Positions 8,481-16,891 are shown, counted from the first letter of the stretch. The stretch: DNA of 64,000 nucleotides from Streptomyces sp. NBC_00224 (GCF_041435195.1 NZ_CP108106.1:3658001-3722000); one strand, 5' to 3'. The notes: a model not told the origin generated them from the letters alone. Numbers and translations: made by a program.

Positions 8481-9554
8481 CTACGCGCGCGTACGTCCCG
8501 TCGAGCCCCGGACCATCAACTCGCCGTGCACCGTGGCGATCCCGCCCGGCGGCACCGGCTCCCTGCCCATCGCGAGCCGGCCCGCCCGCGCCCCCGCCTC
8601 GTACAGCGGCAGCCGTACCGTCGTCAGGGCGGGGACCGCGTCCGTGCTGAACGGGAGGTCGTCGAAGCCCGCCACCGAGACGTCGTCCGGGATGGAAAGG
8701 CCGCGGTCGCGCAGGGCCGCGCAGGCGCCCAGCGCGACCGTGTCGTTGGCGGCCACCACGGCCGTCAACGACGGGTCGAGGCGCAGGAGTTCGATGGTCG
8801 CGTCATAGCCGGAGCGGCGGTCGTACGAGCCGTGGACGAGCGGGCCGGGCGCCACGCCCGCGTCCGCGAGCGCGGCCAGGTGGCCCTCGACGCGGTGCCG
8901 GGTCGTGGTGCGCTCCTCGGGGCCCGCGACATAGCCGATGCGGCGGTGGCCGAGCGCCAGCAGATGCTCCGTCAGCCGTCGGCTGCCGCCCCGGTTGTCG
9001 AAGGTGAGCGTCGCCGCGACGGGCCCGGCGGGCAGGGCCTCGGCCCCGGCTCCGGCCCCGGGAAGCACCAGCGGCGGGCGCCCGCACAGCACGATCCGCG
9101 CCCCCGCCTCCGCCAGCCGACTCAGCTTCGCCGCGACCGCCGCCGCGTGGTCGGGGTCCTCCAGGGCGCCGCCGGTGAGGATGACCGCCGCCGCGCGCTG
9201 GCGCTGGAGCAGGGTGAGGTAGGTGAGTTCGCGCTCCGGCGAGCCCCCCGTGTTGCAGACCACGGCCAGCTTCTCGCGGGTCCCGGGGCCGCCCCCGATC
9301 TCCGACTGGGCGGCGCCCGCCATGATGCCGAAGAAGGGGTCGGCGATGTCGTTGACGAGTATGCCGACCAGGTCGGAGGTGGCGGCGGCGAGCGAACTCG
9401 CGGGCCCGTTCAGGACGTAGTCCAGTTCGTCGACGGCTCGCAGGACGCGCTCGCGGGTGGCCGCGGCGACCGGATAGTTGCCGTTGAGCACCCGCGAGAC
9501 GGTCGCCGGGGACACCCGGGCGCGCGCCGCCACATCCGCGAGGGTCGCTGTCAT
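8481..9554 (-). CDS. LacI family transcriptional regulator of the adjacent sugar locus
   Basis: 357 residues. The N-terminal LacI helix-turn-helix reads TLADVAARARVSPATVSRVLNG with the hinge region YVLNGPASSLA, followed by a periplasmic-binding-protein-like effector domain (FDDLPFSTDAVPALTTVRLP). It is transcribed away from the oxidoreductase/DUF993/isomerase operon, with a 16-bp AAGCGCTT-centred palindrome between them. It is inferred to repress that operon and itself until a sugar ligand binds. Confidence 0.9.
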   Translation of the reverse strand: MTATLADVAARARVSPATVSRVLNGNYPVAAATRERVLRAVDELDYVLNGPASSLAAATSDLVGILVNDIADPFFGIMAGAAQSEIGGGPGTREKLAVVCNTGGSPERELTYLTLLQRQRAAAVILTGGALEDPDHAAAVAAKLSRLAEAGARIVLCGRPPLVLPGAGAGAEALPAGPVAATLTFDNRGGSRRLTEHLLALGHRRIGYVAGPEERTTTRHRVEGHLAALADAGVAPGPLVHGSYDRRSGYDATIELLRLDPSLTAVVAANDTVALGACAALRDRGLSIPDDVSVAGFDDLPFSTDAVPALTTVRLPLYEAGARAGRLAMGREPVPPGGIATVHGELMVRGSTGRTRA

Positions 9555-9646
9555 CTCTGCCTCCGGGCACGTCTCTTGGGCACTTGGGGTGGTCCGCCGC
9601 GCGCCTCTTGTCGGCGGCGCTGTGCGCAGGCTAGCGTCCCCCTCGA

Positions 9647-9662
9647 TAGAAAGCGCTTGCTA
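9647..9662. promoter_or_regulatory. LacI-type operator, TAGAAAGCGCTTGCTA
   Basis: A 16-bp palindrome with one mismatched pair around a perfect AAGCGCTT core, in the 192-bp region between the LacI regulator and the oxidoreductase. Core symmetry with a central CG is typical of LacI/GalR operators. It is assigned to the adjacent regulator by position. Confidence 0.65.
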
Positions 9663-9746
9663 CCGCTGTTACCAGTAGATCACCGCTGGATCACCGTGCC
9701 CCGCCGGCCGGTACGGAAGGGGCCGAGGGGATTGAAGGGGCTTCAG

Positions 9747-10922
9747 ATGACACCCACACCCGCACGCCGGACCGTACGGATCGCCATGAACGGCGTCACC
9801 GGCCGCATGGGCTACCGCCAGCACCTCGTACGCTCCCTGCTCGCCCTGCGCGACCAGGGCGGCCTGGACCTCGGCGACGGCACGGTCCTGTGGCCCGAGC
9901 CCGTCCTGGTGGGCCGCCGCGAGCCCGCGCTGCGGGCGATCGCCGAGCGGCACGGCCTGGCCCACTGGTCCACCGACCTGGACGCCGTGCTCGCCGACGA
10001 CACCGTGGAGATCTACTTCGACGCCCAGGTCACCTCCGCCCGCCAGGAGTCGATCGCCAGGGCGATCGCGGCGGGCAAGCACGTCTACACCGAGAAGCCC
10101 ACCTCGACCGGCCTGTCCGGCGCCCTGGAGCTGGCCCGGCTCGCCCGGGACGCCGGGATCAAGCACGGCGTAGTCCAGGACAAGCTCTTTCTGCCGGGCC
10201 TGCTGAAGCTGAAGCGGCTGGTCGACGGCGGCTTCTTCGGGCGGATCCTGTCGGTGCGGGGCGAGTTCGGCTACTGGGTCTTCGAGGGCGACTGGCAGAG
10301 CGCCCAGCGCCCGTCGTGGAACTACCGCGCCCAGGACGGCGGCGGCATCGTCGTCGACATGTTCCCGCACTGGGAGTACGTGCTGCACGAGCTCTTCGGC
10401 CGCGTCACCTCCGTACAGGCGCTGGCGACCACGCATGTGCCGCAGCGCTGGGACGAGGGCGGCAAGCCGTACGACGCGACCGCCGACGACGCCGCGTACG
10501 GGATCTTCCAGCTGGAGGGCGGCGCGGTCGCCCAGATCAACTCCTCCTGGGCGGTCCGCGTGCACCGGGACGAGCTGGTCGAGTTCCAGGTGGACGGCAC
10601 CGAGGGCTCGGCGGTGGCGGGCCTGCGCACCTGCCGCGCCCAGCACCGCGCCGCGACCCCCAAGCCGGTGTGGAACCCGGACCTGCCCGCGACCGAGCCG
10701 TTCCGCGAGCAGTGGCTGGAGGTGCCGGACAACACCGGGCCCGACAGCGGGTTCGACAACGGCTTCAAGGCCCAGTGGGAGCTCTTCCTGCGCCATGTGG
10801 CCCTCAACACCCCCTATCGCTGGGACCTGTTGGCGGGCGCGCGCGGAGTGCAGCTGGCCGAGCTGGGGCTGCGGTCCTCGGCCGAGGGCCGTCGTATCGA
10901 GGTGCCGGAGATCGCGCTGTGA
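9747..10922 (+). CDS. Gfo/Idh/MocA family oxidoreductase
   Basis: 391 residues. The Rossmann N-terminus has a variant fingerprint GVTGRMGYRQH instead of GxGxxG, and the catalytic EKP motif sits in KHVYTEKPTSTG. A long C-terminal alpha/beta domain contains WNYRAQDGGGIVVDMFPHWEYVL, the usual GG/H substrate region. Family members oxidise sugars, inositols or sugar acids with NAD(P). The ATG at 9747 gives the natural start at the Rossmann strand. It is the first gene of a four-gene operon: its stop overlaps the GTG of the DUF993 gene. It probably oxidises the incoming sugar to a keto form; the substrate is unknown. Confidence 0.88.
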   Translation: MTPTPARRTVRIAMNGVTGRMGYRQHLVRSLLALRDQGGLDLGDGTVLWPEPVLVGRREPALRAIAERHGLAHWSTDLDAVLADDTVEIYFDAQVTSARQESIARAIAAGKHVYTEKPTSTGLSGALELARLARDAGIKHGVVQDKLFLPGLLKLKRLVDGGFFGRILSVRGEFGYWVFEGDWQSAQRPSWNYRAQDGGGIVVDMFPHWEYVLHELFGRVTSVQALATTHVPQRWDEGGKPYDATADDAAYGIFQLEGGAVAQINSSWAVRVHRDELVEFQVDGTEGSAVAGLRTCRAQHRAATPKPVWNPDLPATEPFREQWLEVPDNTGPDSGFDNGFKAQWELFLRHVALNTPYRWDLLAGARGVQLAELGLRSSAEGRRIEVPEIAL

Positions 10923-12073
10923 GCCTGCTGCTGCCGCGCGCGGGCGGGGAGCTCGTACGGTACGAGCCGCGCCGGGACCCGGTCGTCGTCGCCCCGGGCG
11001 GCCCGCTCACCTCCCGTACGGTCTTCTCGGCGGCGCACGTCGTCGCCGACCCGTACGCCGACACCGCGCCCGAGGGACCGGCGGCCGTCGACTGGGAGAC
11101 CACGCTCGCCTTCCGCCGCCATCTGTGGTCGCACGGACTCGGTGTCGCGGAGGCGATGGACACCGCACAGCGCGGCATGGGCCTGGACTGGGCCGGGGCC
11201 GCCGAGCTGATCCGGCGCTCGGCCGCCGAGGCGCGGGAGGTCGGCGGGCGGATCGCCTGCGGGGCGGGCACCGACCAGCTCTCCCCGGGCGCCTCGCTTC
11301 CCGAGGTGACGGCCGCTTACGAGGAGCAGCTCGCCCTCGTCGAAGGCGTCGGAGCCCAGGCGATCCTGATGGCTTCGCGGGCGCTGGCGGCGGTGGCGCG
11401 CGGCCCGGAGGACTATCCGGCGGTGTACGGGCGGCTGTTGGAGCAGACCGCCCGGCCGGTGATCCTGCACTGGCTCGGCCCGATGTTCGACCCGGCGCTC
11501 GCCGGGTACTGGGGCTCGCCCGACCTCGACACGGCCACCGAGGCGTTCCTGGGGATCGTCGCGGCCCACGCGGAGAAGGTCGACGGGGTCAAGGTGTCGC
11601 TGCTCGACGCCCGCCGGGAGGTGGAGCTCAGACGGCGCCTGCCGGACGGCGTGAAGTGCTACACGGGCGACGACTTCCACTACCCCGAGCTGATCGAGGG
11701 CGACGAACAGGGCTTCAGCCACGCCCTGTTGGGGATCTTCGACCCGCTGGGCCCGGTGGCCGCGGACGCGGTACGGGCGCTGGACGCGGGCGATCCCGCG
11801 GGCTTCCGCAAGCGTCTGGACCCGACCGTCGAGCTCGCCCGCCACCTCTTCGGGGCGCCGACCCGCTTCTACAAGACGGGTGTGGTCCTGCTCGCCTGGC
11901 TGGCGGGCCACCAGGACCACTTCACGATGGTCGGCGGCCTCCAGTCGGCCCGCTCGCTGCCGCATCTGGCGCGGGCGTACGAACTGGCCGACGGTCTGGG
12001 CCTGTTCCCGGACCCGGAGGCGGCCGAGTCCCGTATGCGCACCCTGCTCACGGTCTACGGAGTCACCTCATGA
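10919..12073 (+). CDS. DUF993 family protein, DHDPS/aldolase-like
   Basis: 384 residues resembling DUF993, which is distantly related to dihydrodipicolinate synthase/aldolase TIM barrels. Visible segments are FSAAHVVADPYA, a helix HLWSHGLGVAEAMDTAQRGMG, VILHWLGPMFDPALAGYWG, the lysine-bearing strand VDGVKVSLLDARREVELRRRLP, and CYTGDDFHYPELIEGD. The conserved VKVSLL strand may carry a Schiff-base lysine as in aldolases; this is inference. Start GTG 10919 overlaps the upstream stop (GTGA), and its own stop overlaps the next ATG, implying tight translational coupling. It could cleave or dehydrate a keto-sugar acid; no reaction is known to me for this family. Confidence 0.8.
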   Translation: MSLLLPRAGGELVRYEPRRDPVVVAPGGPLTSRTVFSAAHVVADPYADTAPEGPAAVDWETTLAFRRHLWSHGLGVAEAMDTAQRGMGLDWAGAAELIRRSAAEAREVGGRIACGAGTDQLSPGASLPEVTAAYEEQLALVEGVGAQAILMASRALAAVARGPEDYPAVYGRLLEQTARPVILHWLGPMFDPALAGYWGSPDLDTATEAFLGIVAAHAEKVDGVKVSLLDARREVELRRRLPDGVKCYTGDDFHYPELIEGDEQGFSHALLGIFDPLGPVAADAVRALDAGDPAGFRKRLDPTVELARHLFGAPTRFYKTGVVLLAWLAGHQDHFTMVGGLQSARSLPHLARAYELADGLGLFPDPEAAESRMRTLLTVYGVTS

Positions 12074-12969
12074 TCCCCCTCGATCCCATGTACCTCTCCC
12101 GTCTCAGCATCAACCAGATGACCGTGAAGCAGCTCTCGCTGCCCGAACTCGTCGACGCGTGTGCGGAGTCGGGCGTACCGGGCGTCGGGCTGTGGCGCGA
12201 GCCCGTCCGGGCGTACGGCGTCGAGGCGGCCGCGCGGCTCGTCCGGGACGCCGGGCTGAGCGTCACCACGCTGTGCCGGGGCGGCTTCTTCACGGCGAGC
12301 GAGCCCCACGCGCGCGTACGTGCGCTCGACGACAACCGGGCGGCGATCGACGAGGCGGCGACCTTGGGCACGGACACGCTGGTGCTGGTCTCGGGCGGAC
12401 TGCCGGAGGGCAGCCGGGACCTGGCCGGGGCGAGGGAGCGGGTCGCCGACGCCCTGGCCGAGCTCGGGCCGTACGCGCGCGCCCGGGGCGTACGCCTGGC
12501 GATCGAGCCGCTGCACCCGATGTACGCCTCGGACCGCTGTGTCGTGTCCACCCTCGGCCAGGCCCTGGAGCTCGCCGAACGGTTCCCGGCCGAGGAGGTG
12601 GGGGTCGTCGTCGACACCTACCACGTCTGGTGGGACGACCTGGCCCCGGCCGCCGTGGCCCGCGCCGGGGCGGGCGGGCGCATCCACTCCTTCCAACTGG
12701 CGGACTGGATCACGCCGTTGCCCGCCGGTGTCCTGACCGGGCGCGGCCAGCTCGGGGACGGCGTGATCGACCTGTGGGGGTGGTGCGAGCGGGTGGACGC
12801 GGCGGGCTACCCGGGCCCCGTGGAGGTCGAGCTGTTCAACGAGGGGCTGTGGGGACGCAAGGGGGTGGAGGTGCTGCGGGAGACCGTGGAGCGGTTCGGG
12901 GCGGTGGTGCGGGGTGGCCCGGTCTCGCCAGACGGATCGGTGGAGCCCTCCGGGTCCTCCGTACGGTGA
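12070..12969 (+). CDS. Xylose isomerase-like TIM barrel, sugar isomerase/epimerase
   Basis: 299 residues of the AP-endonuclease-2/xylose-isomerase-like fold. Probable metal ligands sit at the ends of beta strands: RLAIEPLHPMY, VGVVVDTYHVWWD, IHSFQLADW and GPVEVELFNEGLWG. Family members isomerise or epimerise keto-sugars, or dehydrate inosose. The ATG at 12070 overlaps the DUF993 stop (ATGA). The last 20 or so residues are Ser/Gly/Pro-rich and probably disordered. Together with its neighbours it belongs to a sugar catabolic route of unknown substrate. Confidence 0.85.
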   Translation: MIPLDPMYLSRLSINQMTVKQLSLPELVDACAESGVPGVGLWREPVRAYGVEAAARLVRDAGLSVTTLCRGGFFTASEPHARVRALDDNRAAIDEAATLGTDTLVLVSGGLPEGSRDLAGARERVADALAELGPYARARGVRLAIEPLHPMYASDRCVVSTLGQALELAERFPAEEVGVVVDTYHVWWDDLAPAAVARAGAGGRIHSFQLADWITPLPAGVLTGRGQLGDGVIDLWGWCERVDAAGYPGPVEVELFNEGLWGRKGVEVLRETVERFGAVVRGGPVSPDGSVEPSGSSVR

Positions 12970-12980
12970 CGTCCGCCCGG

Positions 12981-12995
12981 CATACTGGCCCCGTG
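12981..12995 (+). promoter_or_regulatory. Possible leaderless promoter -10 (CATACT)
   Basis: CATACT at 12981-12986, 6 nt before the GTG at 12993, has the spacing of Streptomyces leaderless genes in which the start codon is +1. No Shine-Dalgarno sequence precedes that GTG. It would drive the short reading frame 12993-13079 and the isomerase overlapping its stop. Confidence 0.4.
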
Positions 12996-13079
12996 GCCGA
13001 CACACACTCCGCCCCACCGCGCCCCGAGCCCGTCCTGCGGGACCCCCGTCCGGGGGACCTGGGCCTGGCGGACCGGTGA
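12993..13079 (+). pseudogene. Truncated acetyltransferase-like leader ORF (28 codons)
   Basis: A GTG-started frame ending PVLRDPRPGDLGLADR-stop. The stretch LRDPRPGDLG resembles the N-terminus of a common actinobacterial MarR/GNAT-type acetyltransferase (LR-PRPGDLG-W-V-RHG), but the frame stops where the conserved WVVxRHG would follow. It therefore looks like the 5' stub of a deleted gene. Its stop overlaps the GTG of the next isomerase gene (GTGA), so it now works, or could work, as a translationally coupled leader. The family match is from memory of the motif and needs a search. Confidence 0.5.
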
Positions 13080-13879
13080 GCGGCGTGCGGTACGCGTTCT
13101 CCACCCTCGGGGTGCCCGGCCTCCCCGTCCCCGACGTCGTCCGCCTCGCCGTCGCGCACGGCTACCACGGCGTCGAGCTCCGCGCCCACCCCGAGGAGCC
13201 GGTGCACCCCGGCATCGGCGCGCGCCAACGGGCGGACGTGGCCGCTGAGTTCGCGGCGCACGGCGTCCGCGTGCTCACCGTCGCCGGGTACGCGCGCGTG
13301 GCCGACCCCGACGACGCCGAGCGGCTGGACGCGCTGGTGGACCTCGCGTACGACCTCGGCGCCTCGTACGTACGCGTCTTCCCCGGCGGCCGGGGCGGCC
13401 CCGAGGACGACGGCGTCGCCGTGCGGCGGCTGCGGTCGGTGGCCGCGCTCGCCGCCGACCGGGGGGTGCGGGTCCTGCTCGAAACGCATGACTCGCACCG
13501 CACCGGCGCGGCCGTCGCCCGCGTCCTGGACCGGGTCGGCGCGCCCGCGGCCGGCGCGCTGTGGGACGTGATGCACACCTGGCTCGGCGGCGAGAGCCCG
13601 GCCGAGTCGTACGCGGCGCTCGCCCCGCACCTGGGATACGTCCAGGTCAAGGACATCGCCTCGGCCCAGGACACCACCCCGCTGCCGCTGGGCGCCGGGG
13701 TGCTGCCGCTGGCGGACTGCCTGGCGCCGCTCGACCCGGACGGCTGGCTGTGCTGGGAGTACGAGAAGCGCTGGTACCCGGACGCGGCGGAGCTGCCCGG
13801 GCTGCTGACGGCCGGTCGGGAACGGCTGGCCGCGCTGCTCGCGGGGACCGCGACGCCAGCGCCGCCCGTCCGCCCCTGA
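13076..13879 (+). CDS. Second xylose isomerase-like TIM-barrel protein
   Basis: 267 residues. It starts VSGVRYAFSTLGVPGLPVPDVVRLAVAHGYHGVELR, the typical first strand and helix of the sugar phosphate isomerase/epimerase family. Metal-ligand candidates are VRVLLETHDSH, AGALWDVMHTW, LGYVQVKDI and WLCWEYEKRW (usual Glu-Asp-His-Glu set). Start GTG 13076 overlaps the stop of the 28-codon leader; no ribosome binding site of its own is obvious. It is only about 110 bp after the first isomerase, so it may also be read from the operon promoter. The two isomerases share the fold but are clearly divergent. Confidence 0.82.
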   Translation: MSGVRYAFSTLGVPGLPVPDVVRLAVAHGYHGVELRAHPEEPVHPGIGARQRADVAAEFAAHGVRVLTVAGYARVADPDDAERLDALVDLAYDLGASYVRVFPGGRGGPEDDGVAVRRLRSVAALAADRGVRVLLETHDSHRTGAAVARVLDRVGAPAAGALWDVMHTWLGGESPAESYAALAPHLGYVQVKDIASAQDTTPLPLGAGVLPLADCLAPLDPDGWLCWEYEKRWYPDAAELPGLLTAGRERLAALLAGTATPAPPVRP

Positions 13880-14223
13880 CCCACCCGAACCCCCAACCCC
13901 CGACGCCCGGTTCCGTACCTTTTCCCGGAACGCGCCATGGCCGGGAACCCCGCGGTGGCGGGCTCCGTCCAAGTGCCGTACTGCCGGTGAGTCTCCGCAG
14001 AGCGGTGTCGGTCCTCGCTGCTGGCTGCGAACGGCCGACTCCCCTCTCCAACCGCCTGCGGCCGGCAGCACAGCCGCCACCGGTGCGCCCCCCTCCGACT
14101 GCGCCGGTGGCGGCCGCCCCCTCCTTTTCCGGGTCCGGCGGTGCGCGCCCCCTTGACCGGCAATAACTTTCCGGTTATCCGTTCGGTTTGGAAGTTTCTT
14201 CCAGACCTAGGGATGGAGTGCCC
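13880..14223. other. Intergenic region upstream of GH3 gene (344 bp)
   Basis: No gene seen. It contains GC-rich inverted repeats near 14060-14115 (GCGCCGGTGGCGGC-type), a TTGACC hexamer at 14153-14158 that could be a -35 element, a small ATAAC-N6-GTTAT inverted repeat just after it, and the palindrome at 14186-14206 next to the GH3 start. Confidence 0.6.
14186..14206. promoter_or_regulatory. Operator-like palindrome GTTTGGAAG-TTT-CTTCCAGAC
   Basis: A 9+3+9 bp palindrome with one mismatched pair, 18-38 bp upstream of the GH3 start codon. It differs from the DasR consensus (A-S-TGGTCTAGACCA-S-T), so another regulator is more likely. Its position between promoter and start fits a repressor site. 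Confidence 0.5.
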
Positions 14224-16044
14224 GTGTCGCACCGCACCTCCAGACGCACCCTCCTCACCACCGCCGCCGCGACGGCCGCCGCGGCCGCCGTCGGGCCCGC
14301 GCTCCCCGCGTACGCCGAGGCGCGCCGCGCCCCGAATGACCGCCTGCGCCGGATCGTCTCCCGGATGTCCCCGGCGGAGAAGGTCGGCCAGCTCTTCGTG
14401 ATGCGGGTGTACGGACACTCCGCGACCGCGCCCGACCAGGCCGACATCGACGCCAACATGAGCGAGACGGGCGTGCGCACCGCCGCCGAGCTCATCGCCA
14501 AGTACCACGTCGGCGGCATCATCTACTTCACCTGGGCGCACAACACCCGCGACCCGCACCAGATCGCCGACCTCTCCAACGGCATCCAGCGGGCAGGCCT
14601 GTCCCAGCCCACGCCCGTGCCGCTGCTCATCGCCACCGACCAGGAGCACGGCATCGTCTGCCGGGTCGGCCACCCCGCCACCCTCTTCCCGGGCGCGATG
14701 GCGCTGGGCGCCGGGGGCTCGACGCGCGACGCCCGTACGGTCGGGCGGGTCGCCGGGGCCGAGCTGCGCGCGCTGGGGATCCGGCAGAACTACTCCCCCG
14801 ACGCCGATGTGAACGTCAACCCGGCCAACCCGGTCATCGGCGTCCGCTCCTTCGGCGCCGACCCGGCGGCGGTCGCCCGGATGGTGGCGGCGGAGGTGCG
14901 CGGCTACCAGGAAGCGGGGATCGCCGCGACCGCCAAGCACTTCCCCGGGCACGGCGACACCACGGTCGACAGCCACACCGGCATCCCGGTGATCACCCAC
15001 ACCCGTCAGCAGTGGGAGGAGCTGGACGCGCCGCCGTTCCGGGCCGCGGTCGCCGCCGGGATCGACTCGATCATGACGGCGCACATCCAGTTCCCGGCGC
15101 TGGACGCGACCAACGACCCGGCGACGCTGTCGCACCCGATCCTCACCGGGATCCTGCGCGAGGAGCTCGGCTACCGCGGGGTGATCGTCACCGACTCGCT
15201 CGGTATGCAGGGCGTACGGGACAAGTACGGCGACGACCGGGTGCCGGTGCTCGCCCTGAAGGCCGGGGCCGACCAGCTGCTCAACCCGCCGGACCTGGCG
15301 GTGGCCTGGAACGGTGTGATGGCGGCGGTCACCAGTGGCGAGATCAGCACGGCCCGGCTCGACGAATCGATCCTGCGGATCCTTGAACTCAAGGAGCGGC
15401 GCGGCCTGTTCAGCCATCCGTACGTGTCGGGGCCCGGCGTGGACCGGGTGGTCGGCACCCGGCCGCACCTCGCCGCCGCCGACGCGGTGGCCGAGCGGAC
15501 GACGACCCTGCTCGTCAACACGGGCGGGCTGCTCCCGCTGTCGCGGCGAAGCCATCGGAACGTGCTGGTCGTGGGCGCGGACCCGGCGTCGCCGTCCGGG
15601 ACGACCGGGCCTCCGACGGCCGTCCTGGCCAAGGCCCTGGCCGAACTGGGCTTCACCGCGACCGCACTGTCGACCGGAACCCTGCCCTCGCAGGCGCAGA
15701 TCGACGCGGCGGTGGCGGCGGCGCGGGGCAAGGACGCGGTGGTGGTGGGCACGTACAACGCGGGGCCGGGCGGGGCACAGGCCCGGCTGGTGGCGGCGCT
15801 CGGCGCGACCGGTGTGCCGGTGGTGCACCTCGCGATCCGCAACCCGTACGACATCGCCCACCTCAGCGGGTACACGGCCTCGCTCGCCGCCTACTCCTGG
15901 ACGGACGTCGAACTGCGGGCGGCGGTACGGGTCCTGGCGGGCCGGGCGGAGCCTGCCGGGCGGCTGCCGGTGGCGGTGCCACGCGGGGACGATCCGGCCC
16001 GGGTGCTGTATCCGATCGGATACGGGCTGTCGTACCAGAGATAA
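14224..16044 (+). CDS. Secreted glycoside hydrolase family 3, beta-N-acetylglucosaminidase
   Basis: 606 residues. The N-terminus has a Tat-like signal, SRRTLLTTAAATAAA, with a cleavage region near PAYA. The GH3 catalytic domain has KHFPGHG (238-244) followed by D249-S-H251, the Asp/His acid-base loop diagnostic of NagZ-type N-acetylglucosaminidases, and the nucleophile Asp324 in VTDSLGM. A C-terminal GH3-C domain follows from about residue 400. It releases GlcNAc from chitin or peptidoglycan fragments outside the cell. The GTG at 14224 is preceded by GGAG; an upstream ATG at 14188 would spoil the signal peptide. In context it joins the GH20 and GH18 enzymes in amino-sugar use. Confidence 0.92.
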   Translation: MSHRTSRRTLLTTAAATAAAAAVGPALPAYAEARRAPNDRLRRIVSRMSPAEKVGQLFVMRVYGHSATAPDQADIDANMSETGVRTAAELIAKYHVGGIIYFTWAHNTRDPHQIADLSNGIQRAGLSQPTPVPLLIATDQEHGIVCRVGHPATLFPGAMALGAGGSTRDARTVGRVAGAELRALGIRQNYSPDADVNVNPANPVIGVRSFGADPAAVARMVAAEVRGYQEAGIAATAKHFPGHGDTTVDSHTGIPVITHTRQQWEELDAPPFRAAVAAGIDSIMTAHIQFPALDATNDPATLSHPILTGILREELGYRGVIVTDSLGMQGVRDKYGDDRVPVLALKAGADQLLNPPDLAVAWNGVMAAVTSGEISTARLDESILRILELKERRGLFSHPYVSGPGVDRVVGTRPHLAAADAVAERTTTLLVNTGGLLPLSRRSHRNVLVVGADPASPSGTTGPPTAVLAKALAELGFTATALSTGTLPSQAQIDAAVAAARGKDAVVVGTYNAGPGGAQARLVAALGATGVPVVHLAIRNPYDIAHLSGYTASLAAYSWTDVELRAAVRVLAGRAEPAGRLPVAVPRGDDPARVLYPIGYGLSYQR

Positions 16045-16104
16045 CCCTCGGGCCCTCTGGCGTGTTTTCGCGGTGAGCGGTCACGCTGGTGCGGGGGGTC
16101 CGAC

Positions 16105-16692
16105 ATGTACGAGTACGGTGCCGCAAGACTGGTTCGGGCCGTTTCGGCCGCGCTCTGGGCCGGGACGCTGCTGCTGACGGGCTGCCAGCGGGCACCGGCC
16201 GCCCCGGCTCCCCCGGCCTCGGCCCCCACACCGTCCTACGGCGCCACGTTCCTCGGGCCCGGGGACTGCGCGGCGCGGGGGCAGGCGTTCCGCGAGGTGC
16301 CGTGCACCAGCGAGCGCGCGGTGGCACAGGTCTCCGTGCGCAGCGAGGGGACCCGGGCGGCCGGGGCGGCGGGATGCCCGCTGAACACGGACTTCGTGCT
16401 GTACATCGGGGGCGAGGGCGCCTCGGGCTACGCCTGTATGCGCAACCTGGAGGCGCCGCACCCGGGCGACCCGGGGATGGGCGGCGGCCCCTTCACGGTG
16501 GTCGGCGACTGCGTGTTCCACGCGGGGGCGGACCAGGTGAAGGAGACGCCGTGCGACGGATCGGGCGCCAACCCACCGGAGTACAGGGTGACTTCCGCGG
16601 TCCCCCGCCGCCCCGACTGCCCCGCGTCGACGGCGCTGTACGTGGAGCTGCCGGGGGCCGGGGAGGGGGTGGGGTGCGCGCGACGGCTGTGA
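16105..16692 (+). CDS. Putative lipoprotein of unknown function
   Basis: 195 residues. The signal sequence ends in the lipobox LLTGC (Cys27), followed by a Pro/Ala-rich tether. The mature part has further cysteines in GDCAARG, EVPCTS, AGCPLN, YACMRN, GDCVFH, ETPCDG, PDCPA and GVGCARR, arranged as two similar halves (GDCxxxGxxxxEVPC... and GDCVFHxxxxVKETPC), suggesting a duplicated disulfide-bonded module exposed on the outer face of the membrane. Two cysteine-bracketed repeats of this kind occur in streptomycete septum/secretion-type lipoproteins, but I cannot assign a function. It sits 60 bp after the GH3 gene and may share its transcript. Confidence 0.8.
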   Translation: MYEYGAARLVRAVSAALWAGTLLLTGCQRAPAAPAPPASAPTPSYGATFLGPGDCAARGQAFREVPCTSERAVAQVSVRSEGTRAAGAAGCPLNTDFVLYIGGEGASGYACMRNLEAPHPGDPGMGGGPFTVVGDCVFHAGADQVKETPCDGSGANPPEYRVTSAVPRRPDCPASTALYVELPGAGEGVGCARRL

Positions 16693-16736
16693 TCGCCCCA
16701 CCCCACCCCTTCCCGAAACCCTCCGGGGGAGTCTCC

Positions 16737-16882
16737 GTTCGTCTGCGGACCGTGCCGGGTTGCTCGCGCAGTTCCCCGCGCCCCTTAAATGCCGCTACGC
16801 GGCATCCCCTGGGCGCCCCGAAGGGGCGCATCCAGGGGCGCGGGGAACTGCGCGACCAGCCCCCACTCACCCGCAGACGAAC
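16737..16882. repeat. Interspersed palindromic repeat, copy B (complete)
   Basis: A 146-bp nested inverted repeat. The outer arms are GTTCGTCTGCGG and CCGCAGACGAAC. Inner arms are GCGCAGTTCCCCGCGCCCCT and its exact complement near 16833-16852. The centre holds ATGCCGCTACGCGGCAT and GGGCGCCCCGAAGGGGCGC hairpins. It lies between the convergent lipoprotein and S37 peptidase genes, so it can act as a bidirectional terminator. Confidence 0.9.
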
Positions 16883-16891
16883 CCCGGGCCC

